From the NCBI GenBank assembly GCA_046351095.1, contig JAXLZC010000001.1, positions 2,108,001 to 2,172,000 on the forward strand: a stretch of 64,000 bases of DNA, given 5' to 3'. The notes under the pieces were generated by a model that saw nothing but the letters and a program-made list of their open reading frames with translations, ran no database searches and was not told the origin of the DNA. Position 1 is the stretch's first letter. Each line of letters opens with the position of its first letter. A program made the position numbers and the translations under genes. Positions 31,287-40,215 of this stretch are shown here, piece by piece. The DNA comes from BQWY01 sp046351095 (GTDB lineage: Bacteria > Nitrospirota > Nitrospiria > Nitrospirales > Nitrospiraceae).

Positions 31287-32686
31287 TGCCCTTACGGGTC
31301 AAACTCACCCTCTGGTACGGCACCGCCCTCGGGCTCATCCTTATGCTCTTCGCGACGGCGCTTTACGCCATCGTGGGGCGCGACCTGAACGACCAGATCG
31401 ACCAATCGCTGCAAGACACGGCGCGCACCGCAATCCGGTCGTTGGAGCAGCACGGCTTCGGCCCGTTCATTCAGTTCGACGACCTCTCGGCGCATTTTCC
31501 CGAGCTTGCCGTGCTCGATAAGTTTTTTCAGATTTTCAGTCCGACCGGCCGCATCACGATTCAATCGCCCAATATCAAGAGTCAGGACGTCCCGCTCAGT
31601 CCACAGGCGTTGAAGCTGGCCTTCGAAGGCGCCACGACCTACGAATCCGTGAAGGTCCCAGGAGAAACCCTTCGGTTGATCTCCGTCCCGATTTTGTACC
31701 AAGGGAATTTGCTGAACGTCGTCCAAGTCGGCACCTCGCTCAAACCGGTCGAGCATACGTTGCGGCGCCTCTTCGCCGTCTTGCTGGTGTCGATTCCCGT
31801 GGCGCTTCTTGTGGCCCTGGCCGGCGGCTGGTTTCTCGCGGGCCGCGTCCTTCGCCCGGTCAGCCTCATGACGGACGCGGCGAAAAAAATTGCGGCGGGC
31901 GATTTGTCGCAACGGCTGACCGTCAAAGCCTCCGGCGACGAAATCGGCGAGCTGGCGGACACCTTCAACAACATGATCGCGCGGCTCGATGCCTCGTTCC
32001 GGCAGATCCGCCAATTCAGCAGCGACGCCTCACACGAACTGCGCACGCCGTTGACGGTGATGAAGGGCGAGACGGAATTGGTGCTGCGCCGCCAACGTGA
32101 CTGCGACGACTACCGCTCGGTGCTCGACAGCAACTTGGAAGAGATCGACCGGATGACGCGGATCGTCGACGAGTTGCTGTTTCTCTCGCGTGCCGACATG
32201 GGCGAGGTGAAGATGGCCACCGCGCCGGTGGCGCTGACCGACCTGCTGGCCGATATTCAGGAGCAGGCCTCTGTGCTGGGACATGCGCAGGACATCACCG
32301 TACAAGTCGGCACGATGCAATCGGCCACGGTGCTCGGCGACGAATTGCGCTTGCGCGAACTCTTTCTGAATCTCGTCGACAACGCCGTGAAATATTCCAA
32401 ACCGGGCGGCACCGTGACGCTCACCATGCACACAGAACGCGGACTGGTGCGGGTGGCCATCACCGACCAGGGCATCGGCATCCGTCCCGACGCAATTCCC
32501 CGCATCTTCAACCGTTTCTACCGCACCGACGAAGCGCGCGGCCATACGAAGGCCGGCACCGGCCTTGGGCTCGCCATCTGCGCGTGGATCGCCGACGCCC
32601 ACCGCGGCAAGATCGACGTGCAGAGCACCGTCGGCGAAGGTTCGACGTTTACCGTCACGCTACCGCTCGCCCCAATTCCAGCCTAA
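31286..32686 (+). CDS. Sensor histidine kinase (two membrane helices, HAMP)
   Basis: The 466-residue kinase has two membrane segments (LTLWYGTALGLILMLFATAL near residue 5 and AVLLVSIPVALLVALAGGWF near 170) that flank a 130-residue periplasmic sensor region. A HAMP domain follows (LRPVSLMTDAAKKIAAGDLS). The HisKA box is SSDASHELRTPLTVMKGETE, and the ATPase domain has NLVDNAVKYSKPGG, DQGIGIRPDAIPRIFNRFYR and GTGLGLAICAWIADAHRG. It phosphorylates the response regulator encoded just upstream. The periplasmic stimulus is unknown; the adjacent HtrA protease suggests envelope stress. Confidence 0.95.
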   Translation: MPLRVKLTLWYGTALGLILMLFATALYAIVGRDLNDQIDQSLQDTARTAIRSLEQHGFGPFIQFDDLSAHFPELAVLDKFFQIFSPTGRITIQSPNIKSQDVPLSPQALKLAFEGATTYESVKVPGETLRLISVPILYQGNLLNVVQVGTSLKPVEHTLRRLFAVLLVSIPVALLVALAGGWFLAGRVLRPVSLMTDAAKKIAAGDLSQRLTVKASGDEIGELADTFNNMIARLDASFRQIRQFSSDASHELRTPLTVMKGETELVLRRQRDCDDYRSVLDSNLEEIDRMTRIVDELLFLSRADMGEVKMATAPVALTDLLADIQEQASVLGHAQDITVQVGTMQSATVLGDELRLRELFLNLVDNAVKYSKPGGTVTLTMHTERGLVRVAITDQGIGIRPDAIPRIFNRFYRTDEARGHTKAGTGLGLAICAWIADAHRGKIDVQSTVGEGSTFTVTLPLAPIPA

Positions 32687-32750
32687 GTCCTAAGCCGCAG
32701 GAAGCGGCCTGTCCGCTCGACCGACCACGCGCCCCCTGCGTGAGAACCTT

Positions 32751-32778
32751 TTAATCCCTGCTTAATCGTGTTCTTAAT
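32751..32778 (+). promoter_or_regulatory. Three phased TTAAT boxes upstream of the HtrA gene
   Basis: TTAAT occurs at 32751-32755, 32762-32766 and 32774-32778, the last two preceded by C (CTTAAT). The spacing of 11 and 12 bp places all three on one face of the DNA, as expected for tandem binding of an OmpR-family regulator. The boxes lie about 90-115 bp before the HtrA start codon and 65 bp after the kinase stop. Confidence 0.6.
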
Positions 32779-32867
32779 CCCCGTTGCTAGCCTCTGAGCA
32801 TACGTGCAAGGCGACGCAGGCTTTACCGCGTCGCGTTCACGAACACTCTTGATCGGAGGAGGGATGC

Positions 32868-34391
32868 ATGAATCGCGATCGCGTGGTTGAAGGAGTCAGC
32901 GTATTGGGCATCGTCGGCGTCGGCACTATGCTCGCGTTGGGCTACGGGAATTTTCCGTTGTCTCACGCCGCCACGCCGCAGGCGCCCACCGTAACGGTTG
33001 CTGCACCGTTGGTGAATGCCAACGGCTTCGTCGATGTCGCGAAGGCGGTCACACCCGCCGTCGTCAACATCACGGCATCGGCACGCAGCGAAAAAACGAG
33101 CCGCGGAGGCGACTCGTCCGACCTCGAACAGTGGAAAGACCGGATGGAAGAATTTTTCGGTATGCCGTTCGGCGGCCCGAACGGGCCTGGCGGACCAGGC
33201 GGGCCGAAAATCCCGCGCGGCCATCGCGGTCCGAGCGAACGCCCCAGCGAGGGCATGGGCTCCGGGATCATCGTCTCGTCCGACGGCTACATCCTCACGA
33301 ACAATCACGTCGTAGCAGGTGCACACGAGTTGACGGTGACGCTGCCGGACAAACGCGAATACAAGGCCACGCTGGTCGGGACGGACGACAAAACCGATTT
33401 GGCCGTCCTCAAAATCGACGCACAGCAGCTCCCGTCGGTGACGTGGGGAGAATCGGCCAACCTCCAAGTCGGCGAATATGTTCTCGCCGTCGGCAACCCA
33501 TTCGGTCTGAACAGCACGGTGACACTCGGCATCGTGAGCGCGCTGGGTCGCGGCCACATGGGCATCACGCAGTACGAAGAATTTATTCAAACGGACGCGG
33601 CGATCAACCCGGGGAACTCGGGCGGCGCCTTGGTGAACACGGCGGGACAACTCGTCGGGATCAACACCGCGATCTTCTCGCGGTCCGGCGGAAGCGAAGG
33701 CGTGGGCTTTGCGGTGCCGACCTCGCTGGCGAAACCGATCTACGAGAGTCTCGTGAAGTCGGGCAAAGTCGTGCGCGGGTACCTCGGCATCGGCATTCAG
33801 GACCTGAACAAAGACCTCGCGCAATCCTTCGGCATGAAGGAGACGAAGGGTGCATTGGTCAGCGAAGTGCGTGACGACAGCCCGGCCGACCAGGCGGGCG
33901 TGAAGGCGGGCGACGTGATCGTGCGGTATCAGAACACGGCGATCGACGATGCGACGAGCCTGCAGCGGCAGGTGACGAAGACCGCCGTCGGCACATCGGC
34001 CACGGTTCGTGTGATGCGCGACGGGCGCGAGAAAGACCTCACCGTCACCATAGGCGAGCAGCCGGATCAGGTGAAGACGGCGAAGGCCGATACCGACACA
34101 CGCGACCATGCGCTGGCGGGATTGTCGGTGCAAGAATTGGATCGGAAAGTCGCCGGCGAGTTGGGTCTCAAAGCCGGCGTGAAGGGCGTGGTGATTTCGG
34201 ACATCGAGCCGGATAGCCCCGCCGGTCAGGCTGGTCTCGTCCGAGGCGACGTGATCCGCGAGATCAATAAACAGCCGGTCACATCGGTGAAGGACTATGA
34301 GCGTGTGGCCGGGGCGTTGAAGAAGGATCAGTCGGCGCTGGTCTTGATCAACCGGCGCGGCGCGACCTTGTTTGTGTCCGTGAAAGTGTAA
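32868..34391 (+). CDS. HtrA/Deg-type periplasmic serine protease, two PDZ domains
   Basis: The 507-residue protein is a DegP/DegQ-type protease-chaperone. It has an N-terminal hydrophobic anchor or signal (VLGIVGVGTMLALGYGNFPL), then a trypsin-like domain with catalytic His147 (TNNHVVAGAHEL), Asp177 (TDLAVLKID) and Ser251 (NPGNSGGALV). A Gly/Pro-rich loop precedes the protease core. Two PDZ domains follow (GYLGIGIQDLNKDLAQSFGM; LAGLSVQELDRKVAGELGL). GGAGGAGGG lies before the ATG. Its position right after the two-component genes parallels CssRS-HtrA in Bacillus, suggesting induction by envelope stress. Confidence 0.96.
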   Translation: MNRDRVVEGVSVLGIVGVGTMLALGYGNFPLSHAATPQAPTVTVAAPLVNANGFVDVAKAVTPAVVNITASARSEKTSRGGDSSDLEQWKDRMEEFFGMPFGGPNGPGGPGGPKIPRGHRGPSERPSEGMGSGIIVSSDGYILTNNHVVAGAHELTVTLPDKREYKATLVGTDDKTDLAVLKIDAQQLPSVTWGESANLQVGEYVLAVGNPFGLNSTVTLGIVSALGRGHMGITQYEEFIQTDAAINPGNSGGALVNTAGQLVGINTAIFSRSGGSEGVGFAVPTSLAKPIYESLVKSGKVVRGYLGIGIQDLNKDLAQSFGMKETKGALVSEVRDDSPADQAGVKAGDVIVRYQNTAIDDATSLQRQVTKTAVGTSATVRVMRDGREKDLTVTIGEQPDQVKTAKADTDTRDHALAGLSVQELDRKVAGELGLKAGVKGVVISDIEPDSPAGQAGLVRGDVIREINKQPVTSVKDYERVAGALKKDQSALVLINRRGATLFVSVKV

Positions 34392-34418
34392 ATCGGTCGG
34401 GACAAGTCGATACGAGGC

Positions 34419-34449
34419 GGGCGGGGTGGCGACATCCCGCCCGTTTCTT
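34419..34449 (+). terminator. Rho-independent terminator after the HtrA gene
   Basis: GGGCGGG (34419-34425) pairs with CCCGCCC (34436-34442) around a 10-base loop and is followed by GTTTCTT. It lies 28 bases past the stop codon and separates this + strand block from the convergent purU gene. Confidence 0.75.
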
Positions 34450-34484
34450 GTGCGACGCGAGAGCGCAGCGATTACAGTAGCCGC

Positions 34485-35363
34485 CTAATCGAAGATCACG
34501 GTCTTCCGCCCATACACCAGCACCCGGCGTTCGACGTGGAGGCGCACCGCTCGCGCCAACACCAACTCCTCCAGATCGCGTCCCTTCCGCACCAGATCGT
34601 CCACCGTGTCGCGATGGCCGACGCGTGTCACGTCCTGTTCGATGATCGGCCCTTCGTCCAACTCCTCCGTCGCATAGTGCGCCGTCGCGCCGATCAATTT
34701 GACGCCGCGTTCGTACGCCTGGCGATAGGGATTCGCGCCGATGAACGCCGGTAAAAACGAGTGGTGAATGTTGATCACCGGGCAACCGACCTGCTGAAGA
34801 AACGACGCACTCAGGATTTGCATGTACCGCGCCAGTACGACCAACTCGATACGCTCGCGCGTGAGCAGCGCCAACACCTGCCGCTCCTGCTCCGCCTTCG
34901 TCTCTTTCGTCACGGGCAAGACATGAAAGGGGATGTGGTAGAGGTCGGCCCACTTGGCGCAGGCGTCGTGGTTGGAGACGATTAGCGGCACCTCGAACGC
35001 CAATTCGCCACGATGTTGCCGTTGCAACAGGTCCGCGAGGCAATGGTCCTGCTTGGAGACCAACAACGCCACACGAGGGCGACTCGGGACCGGATGGATC
35101 TCGTACCGCATGTCGAACACACGCGCAATCGGCGCAAAGGCCGCGTGAATGTCCTGCAGCGGCAACTGAAATCCGTCCAGCGCAAACTCGGTCCGCATCA
35201 GGAAGGCGCCGGATTCGCGGTCGGTATGGTGATCGGAGTCGAGGATGTTCCCGCCGAACTCGTGCAGAAATCCCGCGACACGCGCGACGATCCCTTTGCG
35301 ATCGGCGCAATGGATCAACAACACAGCGGCTGGAGACGATGGCGCGGAGGATGACAGAGACAT
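34485..35363 (-). CDS. purU: Formyltetrahydrofolate deformylase
   Basis: The 292-residue enzyme hydrolyses 10-formyltetrahydrofolate to formate and tetrahydrofolate, balancing the one-carbon pool. An N-terminal ACT domain (LIHCADRKGIVARVAGFLHE) is followed by the formyltransferase-like catalytic domain with VSNHDACAKWADLYHIPFHV. The catalytic Asn-His region is INIHHSFLPAFIGANPYRQA, and the Asp is in LDEGPIIEQDVTRVGHRD. Length is normal. It lies 30 bases downstream of rimO and is probably cotranscribed with it. One-carbon genes gcvT, gcvP and trmFO are also in this window but in other transcription units. Confidence 0.96.
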   Translation of the reverse strand: MSLSSSAPSSPAAVLLIHCADRKGIVARVAGFLHEFGGNILDSDHHTDRESGAFLMRTEFALDGFQLPLQDIHAAFAPIARVFDMRYEIHPVPSRPRVALLVSKQDHCLADLLQRQHRGELAFEVPLIVSNHDACAKWADLYHIPFHVLPVTKETKAEQERQVLALLTRERIELVVLARYMQILSASFLQQVGCPVINIHHSFLPAFIGANPYRQAYERGVKLIGATAHYATEELDEGPIIEQDVTRVGHRDTVDDLVRKGRDLEELVLARAVRLHVERRVLVYGRKTVIFD

Positions 35364-35393
35364 GACGTGCGCCCTCGGTGTCAGGCTGTCGAC

Positions 35394-36902
35394 TTATTGG
35401 TAGTTTCGACCGGACTTGCTCGGTCCAATGGACAATAATCCATGACCCAGCGGCTTGGCCGTCGGCGTCGGCGCGCGCCGCACCTCGGCGCCGGTGTCGG
35501 TCCCAACGAGGTCGTAGCCGACCGCCTCGGTGATCTCCACGGTGACCAGATCGCCAGGCGACGCATCCGTTTCGTTCAGGTACACCACGCCGTCGATCTC
35601 CGGCGCCTGCCCTTCGTGGCGCCCTTCCAACACCAGCTCGTGTTCGTCCGACGGGCCATCGACCAACACGGACATCGTCGAACCGATCAGGTCGCGACCT
35701 TTGGCCTGCGCAATGTCCTCTTGCAGCGCCAACAATTCGTTTCGTCGTTCAGCAATCGTCTCCGTATCGACCTTGTCGCCGAATCCGGCCGCCGCCGTAT
35801 CATCTTCATCGGAGTAGCCGAAAATCGCCACACGATCGAATTCTTGTTCGGCGATGAACCGCTTCAGATTCTCGTACATCGCGTCAGTCTCACCGGGGAA
35901 ACCGACGATGAACGCGGTGCGAAACGTCACGCCGGGCACACGCGCGCGAATCCGTTCGACCAGTGCCGTCAGCGCCGCCTGATTCCCGAGTCGATGCATA
36001 CGGTGCAGCATGGCATCGTCGATATGCTGCAACGGCATGTCGATATATTTGGTGATCGCCGCTTCGCCCGCATACAGATCGAGCAGCTCATCGCTGACCT
36101 GCTGTGGGTACAAATAAAACGGACGAATCCACCGCACACCCTTCACCTTCACCAACGCACGGAGCAGCGTGACCAGTCCGTGTCGCAGACCGATATCGAC
36201 GCCGTAATTGATCGTGTCCTGAGAAATGAGGTTCAGTTCCTGCACGCCCTCGTCCACCAACCGTTGCGCCTCCGCCACGATCGACTCCACCGGACGACTC
36301 CGCTGCGCCCCGCGCATGATCGGGATCGCACAGAAGGCGCAGTTCCGATTGCAGCCCTCCGCAATTTTCAGATAGGCGGAATGCGGACGCCCGAGCCGCA
36401 CACGCGGTGCCAGCGCGTCGTAGAGAAACGGCGGCGGACTGATCCAACTCCGTTGCGTGGGTTTCTTCGGCGCAAGCAACGCGCGTGTGATCTCCGCAAT
36501 TTTCCCGAGTTCACCCGTGCCGACCACGCCGTCGAGCTCCGGCAATTCTTTGAGTAAGTCGCCTTGGTACCGCTGCGCCAGGCAGCCGGCGGCGATCAAG
36601 ACCTTACATGCGCCGGTCTGTTTGAGTTCCGCATGTTCGAGAATCGTCGTGATCGACTCCTGCTTCGCCTCCTCGATGAAGCCGCAGGTATTGACGATGA
36701 CGACCTCAGCCTCCTCGGCCTTAGCGGTGAGCTGAAAGCCGTTGGCCACGAGCGAGCCGAGCATCACCTCGGAGTCCACCTGGTTTTTCGAGCAGCCCAA
36801 ATTGACGAACCCGATGGTCGTCTTCCGGTTCGGCGGTTCGGTCGATGTGGTCGCGCGGCGGCGCTTGGTGCGCGCCCGCGGGCTGCGTGGTGATGTCGGC
36901 AT
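35394..36902 (-). CDS. rimO: Ribosomal protein S12 methylthiotransferase
   Basis: The 502-residue radical-SAM enzyme adds a methylthio group to the conserved aspartate of ribosomal protein S12. It has an N-terminal MTTase domain with three cysteines (NLGCSKNQVDSEVM; VIVNTCGFIEEAKQESI; IAAGCLAQRY), a radical-SAM core with CNRNCAFCAIP, and a C-terminal TRAM domain. A 30-residue basic extension (SPRSPRARTKRRRATT) precedes the domain and could reflect a later true start. PAPER-like RimO-specific features such as QFMRGAQRSRPVESIV-like MRGAQRSRPVESIVAEA favour RimO over MiaB. purU follows on the same strand. Confidence 0.94.
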   Translation of the reverse strand: MPTSPRSPRARTKRRRATTSTEPPNRKTTIGFVNLGCSKNQVDSEVMLGSLVANGFQLTAKAEEAEVVIVNTCGFIEEAKQESITTILEHAELKQTGACKVLIAAGCLAQRYQGDLLKELPELDGVVGTGELGKIAEITRALLAPKKPTQRSWISPPPFLYDALAPRVRLGRPHSAYLKIAEGCNRNCAFCAIPIMRGAQRSRPVESIVAEAQRLVDEGVQELNLISQDTINYGVDIGLRHGLVTLLRALVKVKGVRWIRPFYLYPQQVSDELLDLYAGEAAITKYIDMPLQHIDDAMLHRMHRLGNQAALTALVERIRARVPGVTFRTAFIVGFPGETDAMYENLKRFIAEQEFDRVAIFGYSDEDDTAAAGFGDKVDTETIAERRNELLALQEDIAQAKGRDLIGSTMSVLVDGPSDEHELVLEGRHEGQAPEIDGVVYLNETDASPGDLVTVEITEAVGYDLVGTDTGAEVRRAPTPTAKPLGHGLLSIGPSKSGRNYQ

Positions 36903-37002
36903 GGGGGTTGGAGTCTACGGGCCCGTTCGAAAGTCTGTCAATTCAGCGACGGGCGCTCGGCGAACCTTTCGCGCCTTCCGGGGATTCTGCTAGAGTGCGC
37001 GC

Positions 37003-37539
37003 ATGATCCGAACCTTTCAAGGCATCGCGCCGACCATCCCCAAATCCTGCTTCATCGAAGAGTCGGCCGTAATCATCGGCGACGTGGTGATGGGCGAGCA
37101 GTGCAGCGCCTGGTTCCATGCGGTGATTCGCGGCGACGTGAATTACATCCGCATCGGGCATCGCACCAACGTGCAGGACCTCTGCATGTTGCACGTCACG
37201 CACGACACGCATCCGCTCATCATCGGCGACGATGTCACCGTCGGCCACAATGTGGTGTTGCACGGCTGCACGATCAAAGACCGCGTGTTGGTCGGGATGG
37301 GCGCCATCGTCATGGACGGCGCCGTGATCGGCGAAGATTCCGTCGTCGGCGCGGGCGCGCTCGTGACGGAGGGGACTATCGTTCCGCCTAAGAGTTTGAT
37401 CCTCGGATCGCCCGCGAAAGTAAAACGGCCGGTCACCGAACAGGAGCTGAATTGGATTCGCGAATCCGCCTCGAACTACGTACGGTACTCGCGCCAATAT
37501 ATGGGCGGGCCCGACAAGCCGGTGGGTTTCTGGGTGTGA
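37003..37539 (+). CDS. Gamma-class carbonic anhydrase family protein
   Basis: The 178-residue protein is a left-handed beta-helix of the gamma-carbonic-anhydrase/YrdA group. The hexapeptide repeats are visible (AVIIGDVVMGEQCSAWFHAV; IGHRTNVQDLCMLHVT). The three zinc histidines are expected in HVTHDTHPLIIGDDVTVGHN and VVLHGC. It would form a trimer with metal at the interfaces and may hydrate carbon dioxide, although many members lack measured activity. The gene stands alone, divergent from rimO with about 100 bases between them, and convergent with the SAM-fold gene. Confidence 0.93.
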   Translation: MIRTFQGIAPTIPKSCFIEESAVIIGDVVMGEQCSAWFHAVIRGDVNYIRIGHRTNVQDLCMLHVTHDTHPLIIGDDVTVGHNVVLHGCTIKDRVLVGMGAIVMDGAVIGEDSVVGAGALVTEGTIVPPKSLILGSPAKVKRPVTEQELNWIRESASNYVRYSRQYMGGPDKPVGFWV

Positions 37540-37595
37540 GGAAAGTGTCGAGTGCAGGTCCTGAGTAATGAGGACTGAGGACGCGGACCGCCGGC

Positions 37596-38351
37596 TTACT
37601 CGCCGATTTTCATAAAGCAAATGGGATCGCCGACCGTCGGCGATGGGTACTGACGCCGCTCCACACGCCACGGAATATTCTTCTCGCCGCACCAGTTCGC
37701 CACCCAGTGCGCCTCTTCCGTCGAGGTCGCCACCAACCCAGGCAGCGTCAATCGTCGCATACAGCGATCCAGCACACGGAGCACGGTGCGCCGTTCGCGT
37801 TCGAAACGCCGCACGTCGAAGGTCGCCGGATTCGCCCGACCGTACGAGAGCTCCGACAGTTCGGGATAACATTCCGGATCATTCAACACGCTGACCAACC
37901 AGAGATGGTCATACCGACCAGCCATCGTCGCGGCATCCCGGGCCTCGAACCGAAAGGCCTGGTCGGCGCAAGCGCGATTGAGAATCGCCACTTCCTCGCG
38001 ACGTAAATTACAGGCAGCGACGGACCTGCCGCACTCGTTCGTCTCCATCACCAGCAGCGGAATCTCCGCAACACCGGCGCCGACATAGAGGCTGCGCCCA
38101 CCCGTCTTCACCCGCTTCCGCAGCACAGGCGCCAGCGCCAACCCCAGACGCTGACATTGCCGCCGCTTCACGCGCCAAAACTCATCGCCGCCTTCGTGAC
38201 AATAAATGTCGCCGAGCGCCGCATAATCGAGGCGGTCAAAAATCTGTGCCACGCGAGACCGCGTCATGGCGCGCGCGTTCGAGCGAACCTCTTTCGCACT
38301 CTTGGCGTTCACAGGCACAGGCTGGCTTTGTGTGTTCTTCACGTCATACAC
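37596..38351 (-). CDS. SAM-dependent-methyltransferase-like protein, unknown
   Basis: I cannot name this 251-residue protein. The central part resembles a Rossmann SAM-binding fold: RSLYVGAGVAEIPLLVMETN would be motif I, and DHLWLVSVLNDPECYPELSE a later strand with acidic loop. It lacks membrane segments. The start codon is GTG at 38351, overlapping the end of the M28 peptidase gene by eight bases (translational coupling). It closes the trmFO-xerC-hslVU-argB-M28 run. It could be a methyltransferase or a nicotianamine-synthase-like enzyme, but no substrate clue is visible. Confidence 0.65.
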   Translation of the reverse strand: MYDVKNTQSQPVPVNAKSAKEVRSNARAMTRSRVAQIFDRLDYAALGDIYCHEGGDEFWRVKRRQCQRLGLALAPVLRKRVKTGGRSLYVGAGVAEIPLLVMETNECGRSVAACNLRREEVAILNRACADQAFRFEARDAATMAGRYDHLWLVSVLNDPECYPELSELSYGRANPATFDVRRFERERRTVLRVLDRCMRRLTLPGLVATSTEEAHWVANWCGEKNIPWRVERRQYPSPTVGDPICFMKIGE

Positions 38352-39246
38352 CTTCGCCGGAATCCGCCGATGTCAGCGCTCGAACCGCCGACGTGACACA
38401 CCGTGTGACCTGCGCCATAAAATCGAGGTTGAGTGTCTCCACCGTATCCGTCGGCTGATGATAGTGCGGATTGCGGAAGTTGGCGGTGTCGGTCAGCATC
38501 ACCGCGGGATACCCGTAATCCCAGAAGGCGGCATGGTCGCTGCGTCGCGTATCCGGCAAGGCTTCGCCGTTTCCGGGCACCGTCATCGCCACGATCGGCA
38601 AGGGATGCGTGGCTTCGGCGGCGGCGGCCGTCAACGCCGTCGTGAGCGGACGCGCAGGATCGTTACCGACCACACCGAGAAAATTGCCGACGTTCGGGAG
38701 CGGCACGGGAATCGGTGGCTGCCGTTGTGTACCTAGCGCGTCGTTCGCGAACCCGACACACTCCAAAATGATCGCACCCCGAATCGCTCGTCCCTGTTTG
38801 CGCAGCGACGCCACGTAGGCACGACTGCCGAGGAGATTAAACTCTTCCAAACAAAACGCTACGCACCACACAGGGCGAGCGGGCGGATGCGCGCCGAGCG
38901 CCGCGGCCGTTTCCAACAGCACGGCCAACGCGCTGGCGTTGTCGTCTGCGCCGGGCGACCCTTCGTGCGTGTCGTAATGCGCGCCGAGGATCAAGGGCGG
39001 CAACGTTTGCCGCGCCCGCAACGACGAGGCGGGGAAGGCGGCCACAACATTGTGATAGGTGCCGCCAAGGGCGCGAAAGGCGTGCGCCTTTACGGCGCCG
39101 CCCGCTTCCTGAAAGGTGCGGGTCAGGTACTGTTCGGCGTACTGCAGCGCAGCGGGAGCCTGATGCGGATGGCGCTCGCCGGCAAGATGCCGCAAGTGCT
39201 TCAGCAGGCGCGCGGTCAAGGCGGATTGGCTGGTGCCGGCGGTCAC
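38344..39246 (-). CDS. M28 family zinc peptidase
   Basis: The 300-residue protein is an M28 aminopeptidase. The zinc-binding blocks are GAHYDTHEGSPGADDNASAL, the catalytic Glu segment FCLEEFNLLGSRAYV, the Asp/Glu region IILECVGFA, and the last His in NPHYHQPTDTVETLN. The open frame extends back into argB, but the GTG at 39246 with GGAG four bases upstream and 14 bases after the argB stop is the likely start. No signal peptide is seen at that start, so it may act in the cytoplasm, unlike many secreted M28 enzymes. It is coupled to the following SAM-fold gene by an 8-base overlap. Confidence 0.88.
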   Translation of the reverse strand: MTAGTSQSALTARLLKHLRHLAGERHPHQAPAALQYAEQYLTRTFQEAGGAVKAHAFRALGGTYHNVVAAFPASSLRARQTLPPLILGAHYDTHEGSPGADDNASALAVLLETAAALGAHPPARPVWCVAFCLEEFNLLGSRAYVASLRKQGRAIRGAIILECVGFANDALGTQRQPPIPVPLPNVGNFLGVVGNDPARPLTTALTAAAAEATHPLPIVAMTVPGNGEALPDTRRSDHAAFWDYGYPAVMLTDTANFRNPHYHQPTDTVETLNLDFMAQVTRCVTSAVRALTSADSGEGV

Positions 39247-39262
39247 GGCGCTCCGTCGCGGG

Positions 39263-40153
39263 CTAATTGACGATTTCGGTGCCGATCCCGCGTCGGGTGA
39301 AAATTTCCAGCAGCACGGCATGCGGTACGCGCCCGTCGATGATATGCGCCTTACGCACACCGCCGTCCAACGCATCCAAGCAGGCGTGCACCTTCGGCAA
39401 CATGCCTTCGCCGATGACGCCCTTCTTCACCATCCGCTGCACGTCTTTGCGCGACACGGTCGAGAGATGGCGACTGTTGGCGTCGCGAATGCCTTTCACG
39501 TCCGTCAGCATCAGCAACTTCTCGGCCTTCAACGCACCCGCGACGGCGCCCGCCACGAGGTCGGCGTTGATGTTGTACGTATTCCCCTCCGAATCCGTGC
39601 CGATCGGCGCAATGATGGGGATGTAGTGATCTTCTTGCAGATTGCGCAGCAGACTCGGGTCGATGGACTCGATGTCCCCGACCAACCCAAAGTCGCTGTC
39701 CTCGCCCTCGAAATCCTTGTCCAAACTTTCCGCCCAGGCCTTCGCCGTGAGCGGTTTGCTCTGGATCAATCCGCCGTCCTTGCCGCTCAAGCCCACCGCC
39801 TTGCCGCCGTGGCGATTGATCAAGTCGGTGATTTCCATGTTCACGCTGCCGGCCAGCACCATCTCGACGATTTCCATCGTGGCGCGATCCGTCACACGCA
39901 CGCCATGCCGAAACTTCGCCTCAATCCCCAATCTGTCCAGCATCTTGTCGATCTGCGGTCCGCCGCCGTGAATAATGACCGGATTGATGCCGACGTATTT
40001 CAACAACACGATGTCTTCGGCGAATCGCTCCTTGAGCGATTGTTCCGTCATCGCGTTGCCGCCGTACTTGATCACGATCGTCTTGCCGCGAAACGTACGG
40101 ATGTACGGCAAGGCTTCGATGAGTACGTTCGCCTTCTTGATCAGCTTATCCAT
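39263..40153 (-). CDS. argB: Acetylglutamate kinase
   Basis: The 296-residue kinase performs the second step of arginine biosynthesis, phosphorylating N-acetylglutamate. Signature blocks are TIVIKYGGNAM, VIIHGGGPQIDKMLDRLGI, NMEITDLINRHGGKAVGLSG and NINADLVAGAVAGALKAEKL, with a C-terminal GGVRKAHIIDGRVPHAVLLE. The N-terminal helix (MDKLIKKANVLIEALPYIRT) is the type seen in arginine-sensitive hexameric enzymes, so feedback inhibition is likely. It sits directly between hslU and the M28 gene on the same strand, an unusual place away from other arginine genes. Confidence 0.97.
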   Translation of the reverse strand: MDKLIKKANVLIEALPYIRTFRGKTIVIKYGGNAMTEQSLKERFAEDIVLLKYVGINPVIIHGGGPQIDKMLDRLGIEAKFRHGVRVTDRATMEIVEMVLAGSVNMEITDLINRHGGKAVGLSGKDGGLIQSKPLTAKAWAESLDKDFEGEDSDFGLVGDIESIDPSLLRNLQEDHYIPIIAPIGTDSEGNTYNINADLVAGAVAGALKAEKLLMLTDVKGIRDANSRHLSTVSRKDVQRMVKKGVIGEGMLPKVHACLDALDGGVRKAHIIDGRVPHAVLLEIFTRRGIGTEIVN

Positions 40154-40182
40154 CGTATCCGGCTCCCGGCCTGTGGCCTACG

Positions 40183-40209
40183 GCCTGCCGACGTCGTTGC
40201 GCGGCAGGC
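40183..40209. repeat. 8-bp inverted repeat between hslU and argB
   Basis: GCCTGCCG (40183-40190) and CGGCAGGC (40202-40209) can form a hairpin with an 11-base loop in the 62-base gap between hslU and argB. No T-tract follows, so it may be a processing or attenuating stem rather than a terminator. Confidence 0.4.
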
Positions 40210-40215
40210 GCCTCC

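Noticed and set aside
32823..34133. 436-codon open frame on the minus strand
   Set aside because: Antisense to the HtrA gene; His/Arg/Asp-rich with no recognisable domain or ribosome-binding site.
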